From Streptomyces naganishii JCM 4654 (GTDB taxonomy: Bacteria; Actinomycetota; Actinomycetes; Streptomycetales; Streptomycetaceae), in assembly GCF_014650575.1 (NCBI RefSeq), contig NZ_BMVF01000007.1, forward strand, positions 186,001 to 250,000: 64,000 nucleotides of DNA, written 5' to 3'. Below, piece by piece: positions 33,969-41,986 of the stretch. Positions within the stretch are counted from its first letter, which is position 1. Each line of letters begins with the position of its first letter. Below the pieces are notes generated by a model. The model was not told where the DNA came from. It did no database searches and was given only the letters and a program-made list of their open reading frames with translations. The position numbers were made by a program, and so were the translations under genes.

Positions 33969-34496
33969 ATGGCCGGTCACGAATTCTTCGAACCCGCGGA
34001 CCGCAAGCGCCCCGTCGCCGACCCCACGGCGGCCGACCCTCTGGCGGCCGAAGAGGCGCGCCAGTCCTGCGACCCGGCGTTCAAGCACGGTGTGGTCGTC
34101 GGTTTCGACGGGTCCACCTCCAGCGAGCGGGCCCTCGCCTACGCGATCGGGATGGCCCACCGCTCCGGGTCGGGGCTGATCATCGTGCACGTCGCCAACC
34201 GGCTGCCCACGACCGTCTGGGCGGGCTGCGAGCCGCCGGTCTTCGTGGACGTGCCCGACCACCGCACCGAGGTCCTCGGGCTCGAACTGGCCTGTGCGGA
34301 CTACCTCGCCGAGGTGCCCTGGATCCTGGTCGAGCGCGGCGGCGACATCTGCCACGAGCTCGAAGAGGTCGGCAAGGAGTACGAGGCGGACGCGATCGTC
34401 GTGGGCTCCACGCACGGCATCGTGGGCCGTATCTTCGGCTCGGTCGCGGGACGCCTCGCCAAGCGGGCGCAGCGGCCGGTCGTCGTCATCCCCTGA
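33969..34496 (+). CDS. Universal stress protein (UspA family)
   Basis: This 175-residue single Usp domain has an extra 40-residue N-terminus. VVGFDGSTSSERALAYAI opens the domain and VGSTHGIVGRIFGSVAGRLA near the end is the ATP-binding Gly-rich segment. It probably binds ATP and is induced in stationary phase, low oxygen or stress. The ATG has no strong Shine-Dalgarno. Next downstream gene in the same direction is the membrane protein at 34648. Confidence 0.88.
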   Translation: MAGHEFFEPADRKRPVADPTAADPLAAEEARQSCDPAFKHGVVVGFDGSTSSERALAYAIGMAHRSGSGLIIVHVANRLPTTVWAGCEPPVFVDVPDHRTEVLGLELACADYLAEVPWILVERGGDICHELEEVGKEYEADAIVVGSTHGIVGRIFGSVAGRLAKRAQRPVVVIP

Positions 34497-34647
34497 GCGG
34501 GCCGGCCGGTTCCGGCCAACTGCCCTCCCGCTGACGCCTGTTTTCCGTGCCACCGCGTGAACCTACTGACGCGTAGAGGTGTTTGTGCCTTTGTGAAGGG
34601 CATATACCGGTCACCGCAGCATCGCACGCGCACGAAGGGAGCCCGCC

Positions 34648-35211
34648 GTGGACCACGACGTCACCGCGGGAAGCACCACCGCCGTCGCCGGACGGCTCGC
34701 CCTGGGCGTCACCCTGCTGGCCTTCGGCCTCGGGTACACCCGCGTCATCCATGGAGTCACGGCCGACGACGCCGTGACGGTCGCTCACTACGTGGGCGGC
34801 GTCGCCCTGTTCGTCGTGGGACTGCTCGCCCTGCGCGAGCGCGACACGGTCGACGGCACCGCCTTCGCCGCGCTCGGCGCCCTCTGGTTCACCTGGGCCA
34901 TGTCGGCCGGCAACCAGATCTCGGGCAACGGCACCGGACTGTTCCTGGTCCTGTTCGCGCTGGTCGCCCTGACCTCGGCCCTCGCCGGCGGCGAGCAGCT
35001 CGCCCAGGCCACCTACGGGCTGTTCTTCGTCTCCCTGGTCCTCCTGGCCGTGGCCCGGTTCGCGGGCAACGACGCCATCAGCAAGGCCGGCGGCTGGTTC
35101 GCCGCGGTGGCCGGCGCGGTGGCCTGGTACGCGGCGACCGCGGCCCTCGCGCACTGGCCCACGGCCCTTCCGCGACGCGCTGCCGGCCGGGGGGTGACGG
35201 CCACCGGCTGA
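34648..35211 (+). CDS. GPR1/FUN34/YaaH-like membrane protein
   Basis: The 187-residue protein has six hydrophobic helices, short loops and the pattern LALGVTLLAFGLGYT near the N-terminus, similar to the acetate-permease-like GPR1/FUN34/YaaH family, although the canonical NPAPLGL motif is not evident. It is therefore a probable small-solute channel or permease of unknown substrate. The GTG follows GAAGGGA. It follows uspA by about 150 bp and ends at a terminator. Confidence 0.6.
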   Translation: MDHDVTAGSTTAVAGRLALGVTLLAFGLGYTRVIHGVTADDAVTVAHYVGGVALFVVGLLALRERDTVDGTAFAALGALWFTWAMSAGNQISGNGTGLFLVLFALVALTSALAGGEQLAQATYGLFFVSLVLLAVARFAGNDAISKAGGWFAAVAGAVAWYAATAALAHWPTALPRRAAGRGVTATG

Positions 35212-35256
35212 GCAGCCGCAGGCCGGGGTACTGGGCGGCCCCGGCCCGGAGAGGAG

Positions 35257-35289
35257 CGACCCCCTGTGCTGGTGGCACACAGGGGGTCG
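35257..35289. terminator. Terminator between the YaaH-like gene and glmS
   Basis: A perfect 12-bp stem, CGACCCCCTGTG (35257-35268) with 35278-35289, encloses a 9-nt loop between convergent genes. Confidence 0.85.
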
Positions 35290-35326
35290 TTCGCGCGCGC
35301 CGGGGCCGGCGGTCGGTGAGGCGGAC

Positions 35327-37144
35327 CTACTCCACCGTCACCGACTTGGCCAGGTTGCGCGGCTTGTCGATGTCCCGGCCCAGGGCCAGCGCCGTGTGGT
35401 AGGCGAGGAGTTGCAGCGGGATGCCCATGAGGATCGGGTCCAGCTCGTCCTCGTTCTTGGGCACCACGATCGTCCGGTCGGCCTTCTCCTGTTCCTGGTG
35501 GGCGACGGCGAGGATCGGGCCGCTGCGGGCCTTGATCTCCTCCATGGCCGCGCGGTTCTTCTCCAGCAGGTCGTCGTCCGGCACGATCGCCACCGTCGGC
35601 AGGGCGGGCTCGATCAGGGCCAGCGGGCCGTGCTTGAGCTCGGAGGCGGGGTAGGCCTCGGCGTGGATGTAGGAGACCTCCTTGAGCTTCAGGGAGGCCT
35701 CGCGGGCCACCGGGTAGCCGCGCACCCGGCCGATGAAGAGCATCGAGCGGGCGTCGGCGTAGCTCTTGGCCAGCTCCTCGATCTCCTCCTCCTGCTTCAT
35801 GATCTCGGAGATCTGCTCCGGCAGCTTCCGCAGGCCCTCGATGATCCGCTTGCCGTCGCGCACCGACAGGTCGCGGATGCGGCCGAGGTGCAGCGCGAGC
35901 AGCGCGAAGGCCACGGTGGTGTTGGTGAAGCACTTGGTGGACACCACGCACACCTCGGGCCCGGCGTGCACGTAGATGCCGCCGTCCGCCTCGCGGGCGA
36001 TCGCGGAGCCGACCACGTTGACCACGCCCAGCACCCGAGCGCCCTTGCGCTTCAGCTCCTGCACGGCCGCCAGCACGTCGTACGTCTCACCGGACTGCGA
36101 CACCGCGACGTACAGCGTGTCGGGGTCCACCACCGCGTTGCGGTAGCGGAACTCGGAGGCCGGCTCGGCGTCGGCGGGGATGCGGGCCAGCTCCTCGATC
36201 ATCTGGGCGCCGATCATGCCCGCGTGGTACGAGGTGCCGCAGCCGAGGATCTTCACCCGGCGCACCGCGCGCGCCTCGCGGGCGTCGAGGTTGATGCCGC
36301 CGAGGTGCACGGTGGCGAACCGGTCGTCGATGCGGCCGCGCAGCACCCGGTCCACGGCCTCGGCCTGCTCGTGGATCTCCTTGTGCATGTACGTGTCGTG
36401 GCCGCCCATGTCGTAGGAGGCGGCCTCCCACTCCACGGTGGTGGGCTCGGCGGTGGTCCGCGTGCCCTCGGTGGTGTAGGTGCGGAAGTCGTCGGCCTTG
36501 AGGGTGGCCATCTCGCCGTCGTCGAGCGTGACTATCTGGCGGGTGTGGGCGACCAGCGCGGCGATGTCCGAGGCGACGAACATCTCCTTCTCGCCGATGC
36601 CCAGCACGACCGGCGAGCCGTTGCGGGCGACCACGATCCGGTCGGAGAAGTCGGCGTGCATGACCGCGATGCCGTACGTGCCCTCGACCAGGCGGAGGGC
36701 GACGCGGACCTTCTCCTCCAGCGTCCCGGCCTCGGAGCGGGCGATGAGGTGGGTGAGCACCTCGGTGTCGGTCTCGGAGAGGAACTCCACGCCGTCCGCC
36801 TCGAGCTTGCGGCGCAGGTCACCGGCGTTGTCGATGATGCCGTTGTGCACGACGGCGACCTTCTCGTCCGCCGACATGTGCGGGTGGGCGTTCACGTCGG
36901 AGGGGGCGCCGTGGGTGGCCCAGCGGGTGTGGGCGATGCCGGTGGTGCCCTTGAAGCGCGCCGGGACCTTCGCCTCCAGGTCGCGCACCCGGCCCTTGGC
37001 CTTGACCATCTTCAGGCCCGCCGTCTTCGGCGAGGTGACGACGATGCCCGCCGAGTCGTAGCCGCGGTACTCCAGGCGCTGGAGGCCTTCCAGGAGCAGG
37101 GGCGCGACGTCACGCTTGCCGATGTATCCGACGATTCCGCACAT
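35327..37144 (-). CDS. glmS: Glutamine-fructose-6-phosphate aminotransferase (isomerising) GlmS
   Basis: The 605-residue enzyme makes glucosamine-6-phosphate from fructose-6-phosphate and glutamine. Cys2 (MCGIVGYIG) is the glutaminase nucleophile. RWATHG and two SIS sugar-isomerase domains (about 290-420 and 460-590) follow, and the C-terminus ends KSVTVE. Length is typical. It feeds amino-sugar, peptidoglycan and spore-wall synthesis. The genome may carry a second glmS, as S. coelicolor does. It is preceded in the same direction by a small gene 33 bp away. AAAGG lies before the ATG. I saw no ribozyme. Confidence 0.95.
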   Translation of the reverse strand: MCGIVGYIGKRDVAPLLLEGLQRLEYRGYDSAGIVVTSPKTAGLKMVKAKGRVRDLEAKVPARFKGTTGIAHTRWATHGAPSDVNAHPHMSADEKVAVVHNGIIDNAGDLRRKLEADGVEFLSETDTEVLTHLIARSEAGTLEEKVRVALRLVEGTYGIAVMHADFSDRIVVARNGSPVVLGIGEKEMFVASDIAALVAHTRQIVTLDDGEMATLKADDFRTYTTEGTRTTAEPTTVEWEAASYDMGGHDTYMHKEIHEQAEAVDRVLRGRIDDRFATVHLGGINLDAREARAVRRVKILGCGTSYHAGMIGAQMIEELARIPADAEPASEFRYRNAVVDPDTLYVAVSQSGETYDVLAAVQELKRKGARVLGVVNVVGSAIAREADGGIYVHAGPEVCVVSTKCFTNTTVAFALLALHLGRIRDLSVRDGKRIIEGLRKLPEQISEIMKQEEEIEELAKSYADARSMLFIGRVRGYPVAREASLKLKEVSYIHAEAYPASELKHGPLALIEPALPTVAIVPDDDLLEKNRAAMEEIKARSGPILAVAHQEQEKADRTIVVPKNEDELDPILMGIPLQLLAYHTALALGRDIDKPRNLAKSVTVE

Positions 37145-37177
37145 ACAGGTACCTTTTTCCCCGAGTCTCTGTCGGCC

Positions 37178-37435
37178 TCAGCCGTAGACGATCCGCCGCA
37201 GCTGCCGGAGCGAGAGCTCGGGCGGCGCCACCGCGCGGTACTTCAGATCCGCCCCGATCCGTTCGAAGATCTCCGCGTTCACCAGGCCCTGCGCCTGGAG
37301 TTCGCGGTGGCGGCGACGGACGAACTCCTCGGTCGTCTCGTCGAAGTAGGCGAGCACGTCCTGGACCACCCGCAGTGCCTCGCCCCGGCTCAGGGGCGTG
37401 GAGCGCGTCAGGTGATCAACAAGTTCGTCGTGCAC
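37178..37435 (-). CDS. Small conserved protein upstream of glmS
   Basis: This 85-residue protein starts VHDELVDHLTRSTPLSRG at a GTG, or is longer if the ATG at 37588 is used, which would run into the divergent phosphatase start. It is helical and charged, with no cysteine or membrane span. The motif GEALRVVQDVLAYFDETTEEFVRRRH is followed by a basic end LRQLRRIVYG. It is 33 bp upstream of glmS and probably co-transcribed. The position is conserved in my memory of S. coelicolor. Function unknown. Confidence 0.65.
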   Translation of the reverse strand: MHDELVDHLTRSTPLSRGEALRVVQDVLAYFDETTEEFVRRRHRELQAQGLVNAEIFERIGADLKYRAVAPPELSLRQLRRIVYG

Positions 37436-37523
37436 CCGGTGGATTCTGGGGGACCGGCGGCGCTTTCGCAAGAATTCTGCCCGATTTCGGGCAGGCGTGC
37501 TGTTGGTCGTCTCGTGAGCCTCT

Positions 37524-37556
37524 GTTCGCGCACTGTCCACCCGGTGTCCCAGGTGC
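37524..37556 (+). promoter_or_regulatory. PHO-box-like direct repeats upstream of the secreted phosphatase
   Basis: Three units with an 11-bp period begin at 37524 (GTTCGCG), 37535 (GTCCACC) and 37546 (GTCCCAG). Unit 2 matches the PhoP consensus GTTCACC in six of seven, unit 1 in five, unit 3 poorly. The spacing is the known PHO-box geometry. Confidence 0.45.
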
Positions 37557-37586
37557 CGTAGCGGAGGTGGACCACTTTCAGACGCC

Positions 37587-39188
37587 ATGGACATTCCACG
37601 CATGGGAGTACCCGAGAAGCTCGCCGCGCGCATGAGCATGGCCGAGCAGCACGAGTACCTGCGGTCGCGGTTCTCGCGGCGCACGATGATCAGAGGCGGC
37701 GCGGTCACGCTGGGCGCCGTCGCGGGTGGCGCGTTCGTGACGGGCGCGACCGCCCAGGCGGCGGTGCCCGGCCCGCGGACCGCGGCCCCTTCCACCGTCT
37801 CCTCCTCCACCGGTGACGTCGACGGCGCCCTCGTCGCCCCCTTCGGCCGCCACCTCGCCTACGGCGACGACCCGCGCACCGAGATGACCGTCTCCTGGCA
37901 GGTCCCGGTCGCCGTCCGCGAGCCGTTCATCCGTGTCGGCGCCCACCCCTGGGACCTCTCGCGGAGGATCCCCGCGGAGGTCCGCGCCCTGCACACCCCG
38001 GCCGGCGTCGGCGCGAGCGGCGACCGCACCCAGTACTACCTCCACGCCAGGCTCACCAACCTGCGCCCGGGCCGGACGTACTACTACGGCGTCGGCCACC
38101 AGGGCTTCGACCCGGCCGAGCACCACCTCCTCGGCACGCTCGGCACCTTCACCACCGCGCCCGCGCACAAGGAGCCGTTCACCTTCACCGCCTTCGGCGA
38201 CCAGGGCGTCAGCTACCACGGCCTGGCCAACGACGCCCTGATCCTCGGCCAGAACCCGGCCTTCCACCTGCACGCCGGCGACATCGCCTACGGCGACCCG
38301 GCCGGCCAGGGCAAGACCTCCGACACCGGCTTCGACTCCCGGGTCTGGGACCAGTTCCTGTACCAGACCGAGTCGGTCGCCAAGCAGGTGCCGTGGATGG
38401 TCAGTTACGGCAACCACGACATGGAGGCCTGGTACTCGCCCAACGGCTACGGCGGCGAGGAGGCCCGCTGGACCCTCCCCGGCAACGGGCCCGACCCCAG
38501 GAACCTGCCGGGCGTCTACTCCTTCGTGCACGGCAACACCGCCGTGATCTCCCTCGACGCCAACGACGTCTCCTTCGAGATCCCGGCGAACCTGGGCCTG
38601 TCCGGCGGAACCCAGACCAAGTGGCTCGAAGCGCAGCTGAAGAAGTACCGGGCGTCCAGGGACGTCGACTTCGTCGTCGTCTTCTTCCACCACTGCGCCT
38701 ACTGCACCTCCACCGCGCACGCCTCGGAGGGGGGCGTGCGCCAGGAGTGGGTGCCGCTGTTCGAGAAGTACACCGTGGACCTGGTCATCAACGGCCACAA
38801 CCACGTCTACGAGCGCACCGACGTGCTCAAGGACAACCAGGTCGCCAAGAAGCTCCCGATCGGCGGCACCGCCTACCCCGAGACCGACGGCGTGGTCTAC
38901 GTCACCGCGGGCGCGGCCGGCCGCAGCCTCTACGCGTTCAGCGCCGACCAGTCCTACGAGGGCCACGAGAAGGACCTGGAGTCCGTGTCCTCCTTCGTCT
39001 GCCTCAAGGACGGCGCCCGGCAGAACGAGACCGTCGGCTGGTCGCGCGTGCGCTACCTCGACTACTCGTTCCTGCGCGTGGACGTCACCCCGGCCGCCCG
39101 CGGCCGCCACGCCACGCTGACCGTTCGGGGCATCGCCGAGACCGGCGAGCAGGTCGACCACTTCACGGTGGCCCGCCGGGCCAAGTAG
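37587..39188 (+). CDS. Tat-exported purple acid phosphatase-like metallophosphoesterase
   Basis: The 533-residue precursor has a twin-arginine signal (SRRTMIRGGAVTLGAVAGG, then ATAQA). A purple-acid-phosphatase N-terminal fibronectin-like domain follows (about 75-190; EMTVSWQVP). The metallophosphoesterase core has FGDQG, GDIAYGD, YGNHDME, FFHHCAY and INGHNHVYERT, which supply the dimetal ligands. It releases phosphate from organic esters outside the cell. No Shine-Dalgarno fits the ATG at 37587; later Met codons at 37602 and 37632 are alternatives. A PHO-box-like repeat lies upstream. Confidence 0.9.
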   Translation: MDIPRMGVPEKLAARMSMAEQHEYLRSRFSRRTMIRGGAVTLGAVAGGAFVTGATAQAAVPGPRTAAPSTVSSSTGDVDGALVAPFGRHLAYGDDPRTEMTVSWQVPVAVREPFIRVGAHPWDLSRRIPAEVRALHTPAGVGASGDRTQYYLHARLTNLRPGRTYYYGVGHQGFDPAEHHLLGTLGTFTTAPAHKEPFTFTAFGDQGVSYHGLANDALILGQNPAFHLHAGDIAYGDPAGQGKTSDTGFDSRVWDQFLYQTESVAKQVPWMVSYGNHDMEAWYSPNGYGGEEARWTLPGNGPDPRNLPGVYSFVHGNTAVISLDANDVSFEIPANLGLSGGTQTKWLEAQLKKYRASRDVDFVVVFFHHCAYCTSTAHASEGGVRQEWVPLFEKYTVDLVINGHNHVYERTDVLKDNQVAKKLPIGGTAYPETDGVVYVTAGAAGRSLYAFSADQSYEGHEKDLESVSSFVCLKDGARQNETVGWSRVRYLDYSFLRVDVTPAARGRHATLTVRGIAETGEQVDHFTVARRAK

Positions 39189-39246
39189 GGCCCGGGGCGG
39201 CGGGCGGAGCAGTGCCCGGCCCGGCGGGCGGCCCTCAAAGCGGCTC

Positions 39247-40152
39247 TCACATCCGCTTGAGGACCGCCTGCTTGGCCATGCTGAACTCCGCCTCCGTCAG
39301 CACCCCGGACCGGTGCAGCTCGCCGAGCTCGCGCAGCCGCCGCAGCAGGGCGTCGTGGTCGTGCTCGGCGGGCGGCGCGGGACTGACGGCGGCGTCCTCC
39401 GGCTCCGGGACCTCCGGCAGGGGCCCGGAGGGCGGCGCCGCGTCGGCGGGCGCCGACGGGTGCGGCAGCCGCGCCTGCACGGCCGCCGCGACCAGCGCCA
39501 TCAGCGGGTCCTTCTTGAAGCCCCACAGCTCCACGGCGTTCGGGTCGTACTTGGGCGGGGCCTGGGTGGGCGCGTCGCGCACGGTCAGGCGCAGATGGCC
39601 GTTGTCCAGGCCGACCGCCGGAAGCCACTCCACCGCCGTGATGTCCCGCAGCGCGAGGGTGCGGGCGCCCGCGGCGGCCTTGGCGTCCTCCGTCTTCCAG
39701 TTCCACTCCAGCCGGACGCGCTCCCCGTCGAAGCTCGCCGTGCCGTCCCCGGCGGCCACGGACAGGGGCACGGGCGGCCCGGGCAGCAGATACTCCGTCA
39801 CCGGGCCGGCCGGCACCCGCTCCAGCAGCAGGGCGCTGCGGACCTCCTCCACGAAGTACTCGGCGACGCCGTAGCGGTCGGACTCCACCAGCAGCTGGTA
39901 CGGATCGTTGGGCTCGGTCAGCCGTCCGCCGGTCGCGTGCAGCAGCGGGTCCGCGCCGTCGCGCAGCCGCAGCCTCAGCCGCCCCGCCTTCTTGCCCTGC
40001 TCCAGCGACACACCCGCCAACGCGGCCAGCGGTACGAGGAGTTCACCCAGGGTGCGGCGCAGCAGACTGACGTTCTTGTCACGTCCCGGAGTGAGCCGCA
40101 GGGCGTCGCCGTCGAAAGTCCACGTGCCGTCCTTCTGGATGATTTCCGCCAT
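39247..40152 (-). CDS. DUF4429 protein with C-terminal SHOCT domain
   Basis: The 301-residue protein carries two DUF4429 repeats (about 10-110, starting TWTFDGDALRLTPGRD, and about 125-230, TASFDGERVRLEWNWK). A Pro/Ala/Glu linker follows, then a SHOCT helix pair (LLRRLRELGELHRSGVLTEAEF) at the end. Such PH-like/oligomerisation architectures are common in actinomycetes. There is no signal peptide. Function unknown. It is divergent from the hexosaminidase gene and 58 bp from the convergent phosphatase stop. Confidence 0.85.
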   Translation of the reverse strand: MAEIIQKDGTWTFDGDALRLTPGRDKNVSLLRRTLGELLVPLAALAGVSLEQGKKAGRLRLRLRDGADPLLHATGGRLTEPNDPYQLLVESDRYGVAEYFVEEVRSALLLERVPAGPVTEYLLPGPPVPLSVAAGDGTASFDGERVRLEWNWKTEDAKAAAGARTLALRDITAVEWLPAVGLDNGHLRLTVRDAPTQAPPKYDPNAVELWGFKKDPLMALVAAAVQARLPHPSAPADAAPPSGPLPEVPEPEDAAVSPAPPAEHDHDALLRRLRELGELHRSGVLTEAEFSMAKQAVLKRM

Positions 40153-40182
40153 GGAGGGATTGTTTCACCGCCGGTGCGAGAG

Positions 40183-40198
40183 AGTGGTCTATACCGTC
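40183..40198. promoter_or_regulatory. DasR-responsive element (dre)-like site upstream of hexosaminidase
   Basis: AGTGGTCTATACCGTC keeps TGGTCTAnACC of the dre consensus and matches about 11 of 15 fixed positions. It lies 42 bp before the GTG of the GH20 gene, where it could block the promoter. Confidence 0.6.
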
Positions 40199-40239
40199 GG
40201 GGCTCAACGGGTCCCGAGCCGAGCGTGAAGGGAGCGCAT

Positions 40240-41907
40240 GTGAGACGGCACCACAGAACGACTCCCCGCAACCCCCGTACGACCCGGGTGTCCCGCACCC
40301 GGGTCTCCCGCGCCCTGGTGTCGCTGCTGCTCGTCGCGGCGGCCGGGGCCTTCGCGGCGGGCGCCGCACCCGCCGGGCAGGCGTCGGCGACCGGACAGGC
40401 GTCAGCGACCGGCCAGGCGGCGGCGACCCCGCTGGGGCGGGTGATCCCCGCGCCCGCCTCCGTCCGGGCGGCCGGATCGCCGTACCGGATCACCGCCGGC
40501 ACCCGCATCCGCGTCGACGGCGGCCGCGAGGCCCGCCGGGTCGGCGAGTACCTCGCCGGACTGCTGCGCCCCTCGACCGGCTACCGGCTGCCGCTGACCA
40601 CGCACGGCCCGGCCGGCATCCGGCTGCGCCTGGCCCAGGGCCCGTTCGGGGCCGAGGGCTACCGGCTCGACAGCGGGCGCGGCGGGGTGACCGTCACCGC
40701 CCGCGAACCGGCCGGCCTCTTCCACGGGGTGCAGACGCTGCGTCAGCTGCTGCCCGCCGCCGTGGAGAAGCGGTCCGTCCAGCCCGGCCCCTGGCTGGTC
40801 GCCGGGGGCACCGTCCAGGACAGCCCGCGCTACGCCTACCGGGGCGCCATGCTCGACGTGTCCCGGCACTTCTTCACCGTCGCCCAGGTCAAGCGCTACA
40901 TCGACGAACTCGCCCTCTACAAGATCAACGAGCTGCATCTGCACCTCAGCGACGACCAGGGCTGGCGCATCGCCATCGACTCCTGGCCGCGCCTGGCCAC
41001 CTACGGCGGCTCCACCGAGGTCGGCGGCGGAAAGGGCGGCCACTACACCAAGGCCGACTACAAGGAGATCGTCCGCTACGCAGCCTCCCGCTATCTGGAG
41101 GTCGTCCCGGAGATCGACATGCCGGGCCACACCAACGCGGCCCTCGCCTCCTACGCCGAGCTCAACTGCGACGGCGTGGCGCCCCCGCTCTACACCGGCA
41201 CCGACGTCGGCTTCAGCTCGCTGTGCGTGCCCAAGGAGGTGACGTACCGCTTCGTGGACGACGTCATCCGCGAGCTCGCCGCCCTCACCCCCGGCCGCTA
41301 CCTCCACATCGGCGGCGACGAGGCGCACTCCACCAGCCACGACGACTACGTGAAGTTCATGGACCGCGTGCAGCCGATCGTCGCCAAGTACGGCAAGACG
41401 GTCATCGGCTGGCACCAGCTGACCGGCGCCACCCCGGCCAAGGGCGCCCTCGCCCAGTACTGGGGCCTGGACTCCACCAGCGCGGCCGAGAAGGCCCAGG
41501 TCGCGCGGGCCGCGCAGAACGGCACCGGGCTGGTCTTCTCCCCGGCCGACCGGGTCTACCTCGACATGAAGTACACCAAGGACACCCCGCTGGGCCTGGC
41601 CTGGGCGGGCTACGTCGAGGTGCGGCGGTCCTACGACTGGGACCCCGGGAGCTACCTGCCCGGCGTGCCCGCCTCCGCCGTACGGGGCGTGGAGGCCCCG
41701 CTGTGGTCGGAGACCCTGTCCACCTCCGCCCACATCGACTACATGGCCTTCCCCAGACTGCCGGGAGCCGCCGAGCTCGGCTGGTCGCCGGCGGCCACGC
41801 ACGACTGGGACGCCTACAAGGTGCGCCTCGCCGCCCAGGCGCCCCGCTGGGACGCCCTCGGCATCGGCTACTACCGCTCGCCGCAGGTGCCCTGGCCGGC
41901 CGGCTGA
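40240..41907 (+). CDS. Secreted GH20 beta-N-acetylhexosaminidase
   Basis: The 555-residue precursor has an Arg-rich N-terminus and hydrophobic signal segment (about 22-45, ending near SATGQ). A GH20b N-terminal domain (about 60-185) and a (beta/alpha)8 GH20 domain follow, with the catalytic pair Asp360-Glu361 in HIGGDEAH. It removes terminal GlcNAc from chitobiose and other glycans, complementing the chitinase. The GTG follows AAGGGAG. The promoter has a dre-like site, which fits amino-sugar control by DasR. It ends at a perfect 16-bp terminator facing desD. Confidence 0.92.
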   Translation: MRRHHRTTPRNPRTTRVSRTRVSRALVSLLLVAAAGAFAAGAAPAGQASATGQASATGQAAATPLGRVIPAPASVRAAGSPYRITAGTRIRVDGGREARRVGEYLAGLLRPSTGYRLPLTTHGPAGIRLRLAQGPFGAEGYRLDSGRGGVTVTAREPAGLFHGVQTLRQLLPAAVEKRSVQPGPWLVAGGTVQDSPRYAYRGAMLDVSRHFFTVAQVKRYIDELALYKINELHLHLSDDQGWRIAIDSWPRLATYGGSTEVGGGKGGHYTKADYKEIVRYAASRYLEVVPEIDMPGHTNAALASYAELNCDGVAPPLYTGTDVGFSSLCVPKEVTYRFVDDVIRELAALTPGRYLHIGGDEAHSTSHDDYVKFMDRVQPIVAKYGKTVIGWHQLTGATPAKGALAQYWGLDSTSAAEKAQVARAAQNGTGLVFSPADRVYLDMKYTKDTPLGLAWAGYVEVRRSYDWDPGSYLPGVPASAVRGVEAPLWSETLSTSAHIDYMAFPRLPGAAELGWSPAATHDWDAYKVRLAAQAPRWDALGIGYYRSPQVPWPAG

Positions 41908-41925
41908 CCCGGCCCCGCGCATGCC

Positions 41926-41964
41926 GGCGGGCGCCCCGGAGGACCGTACTCCGGGGCGCCCGCC
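41926..41964. terminator. Strong bidirectional terminator between hexosaminidase and desD
   Basis: A perfect 16-bp stem (41926-41941 with 41949-41964) encloses loop GACCGTA and is followed by CGTCTT. Confidence 0.92.
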
Positions 41965-41986
41965 CGTCTTCAGACAGCCGTGAGCC

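Noticed and set aside
35145..37144. glmS ribozyme or riboswitch upstream of glmS
   Set aside because: The gap to the preceding gene is 33 bp, too short for a ribozyme, and no such motif is visible.
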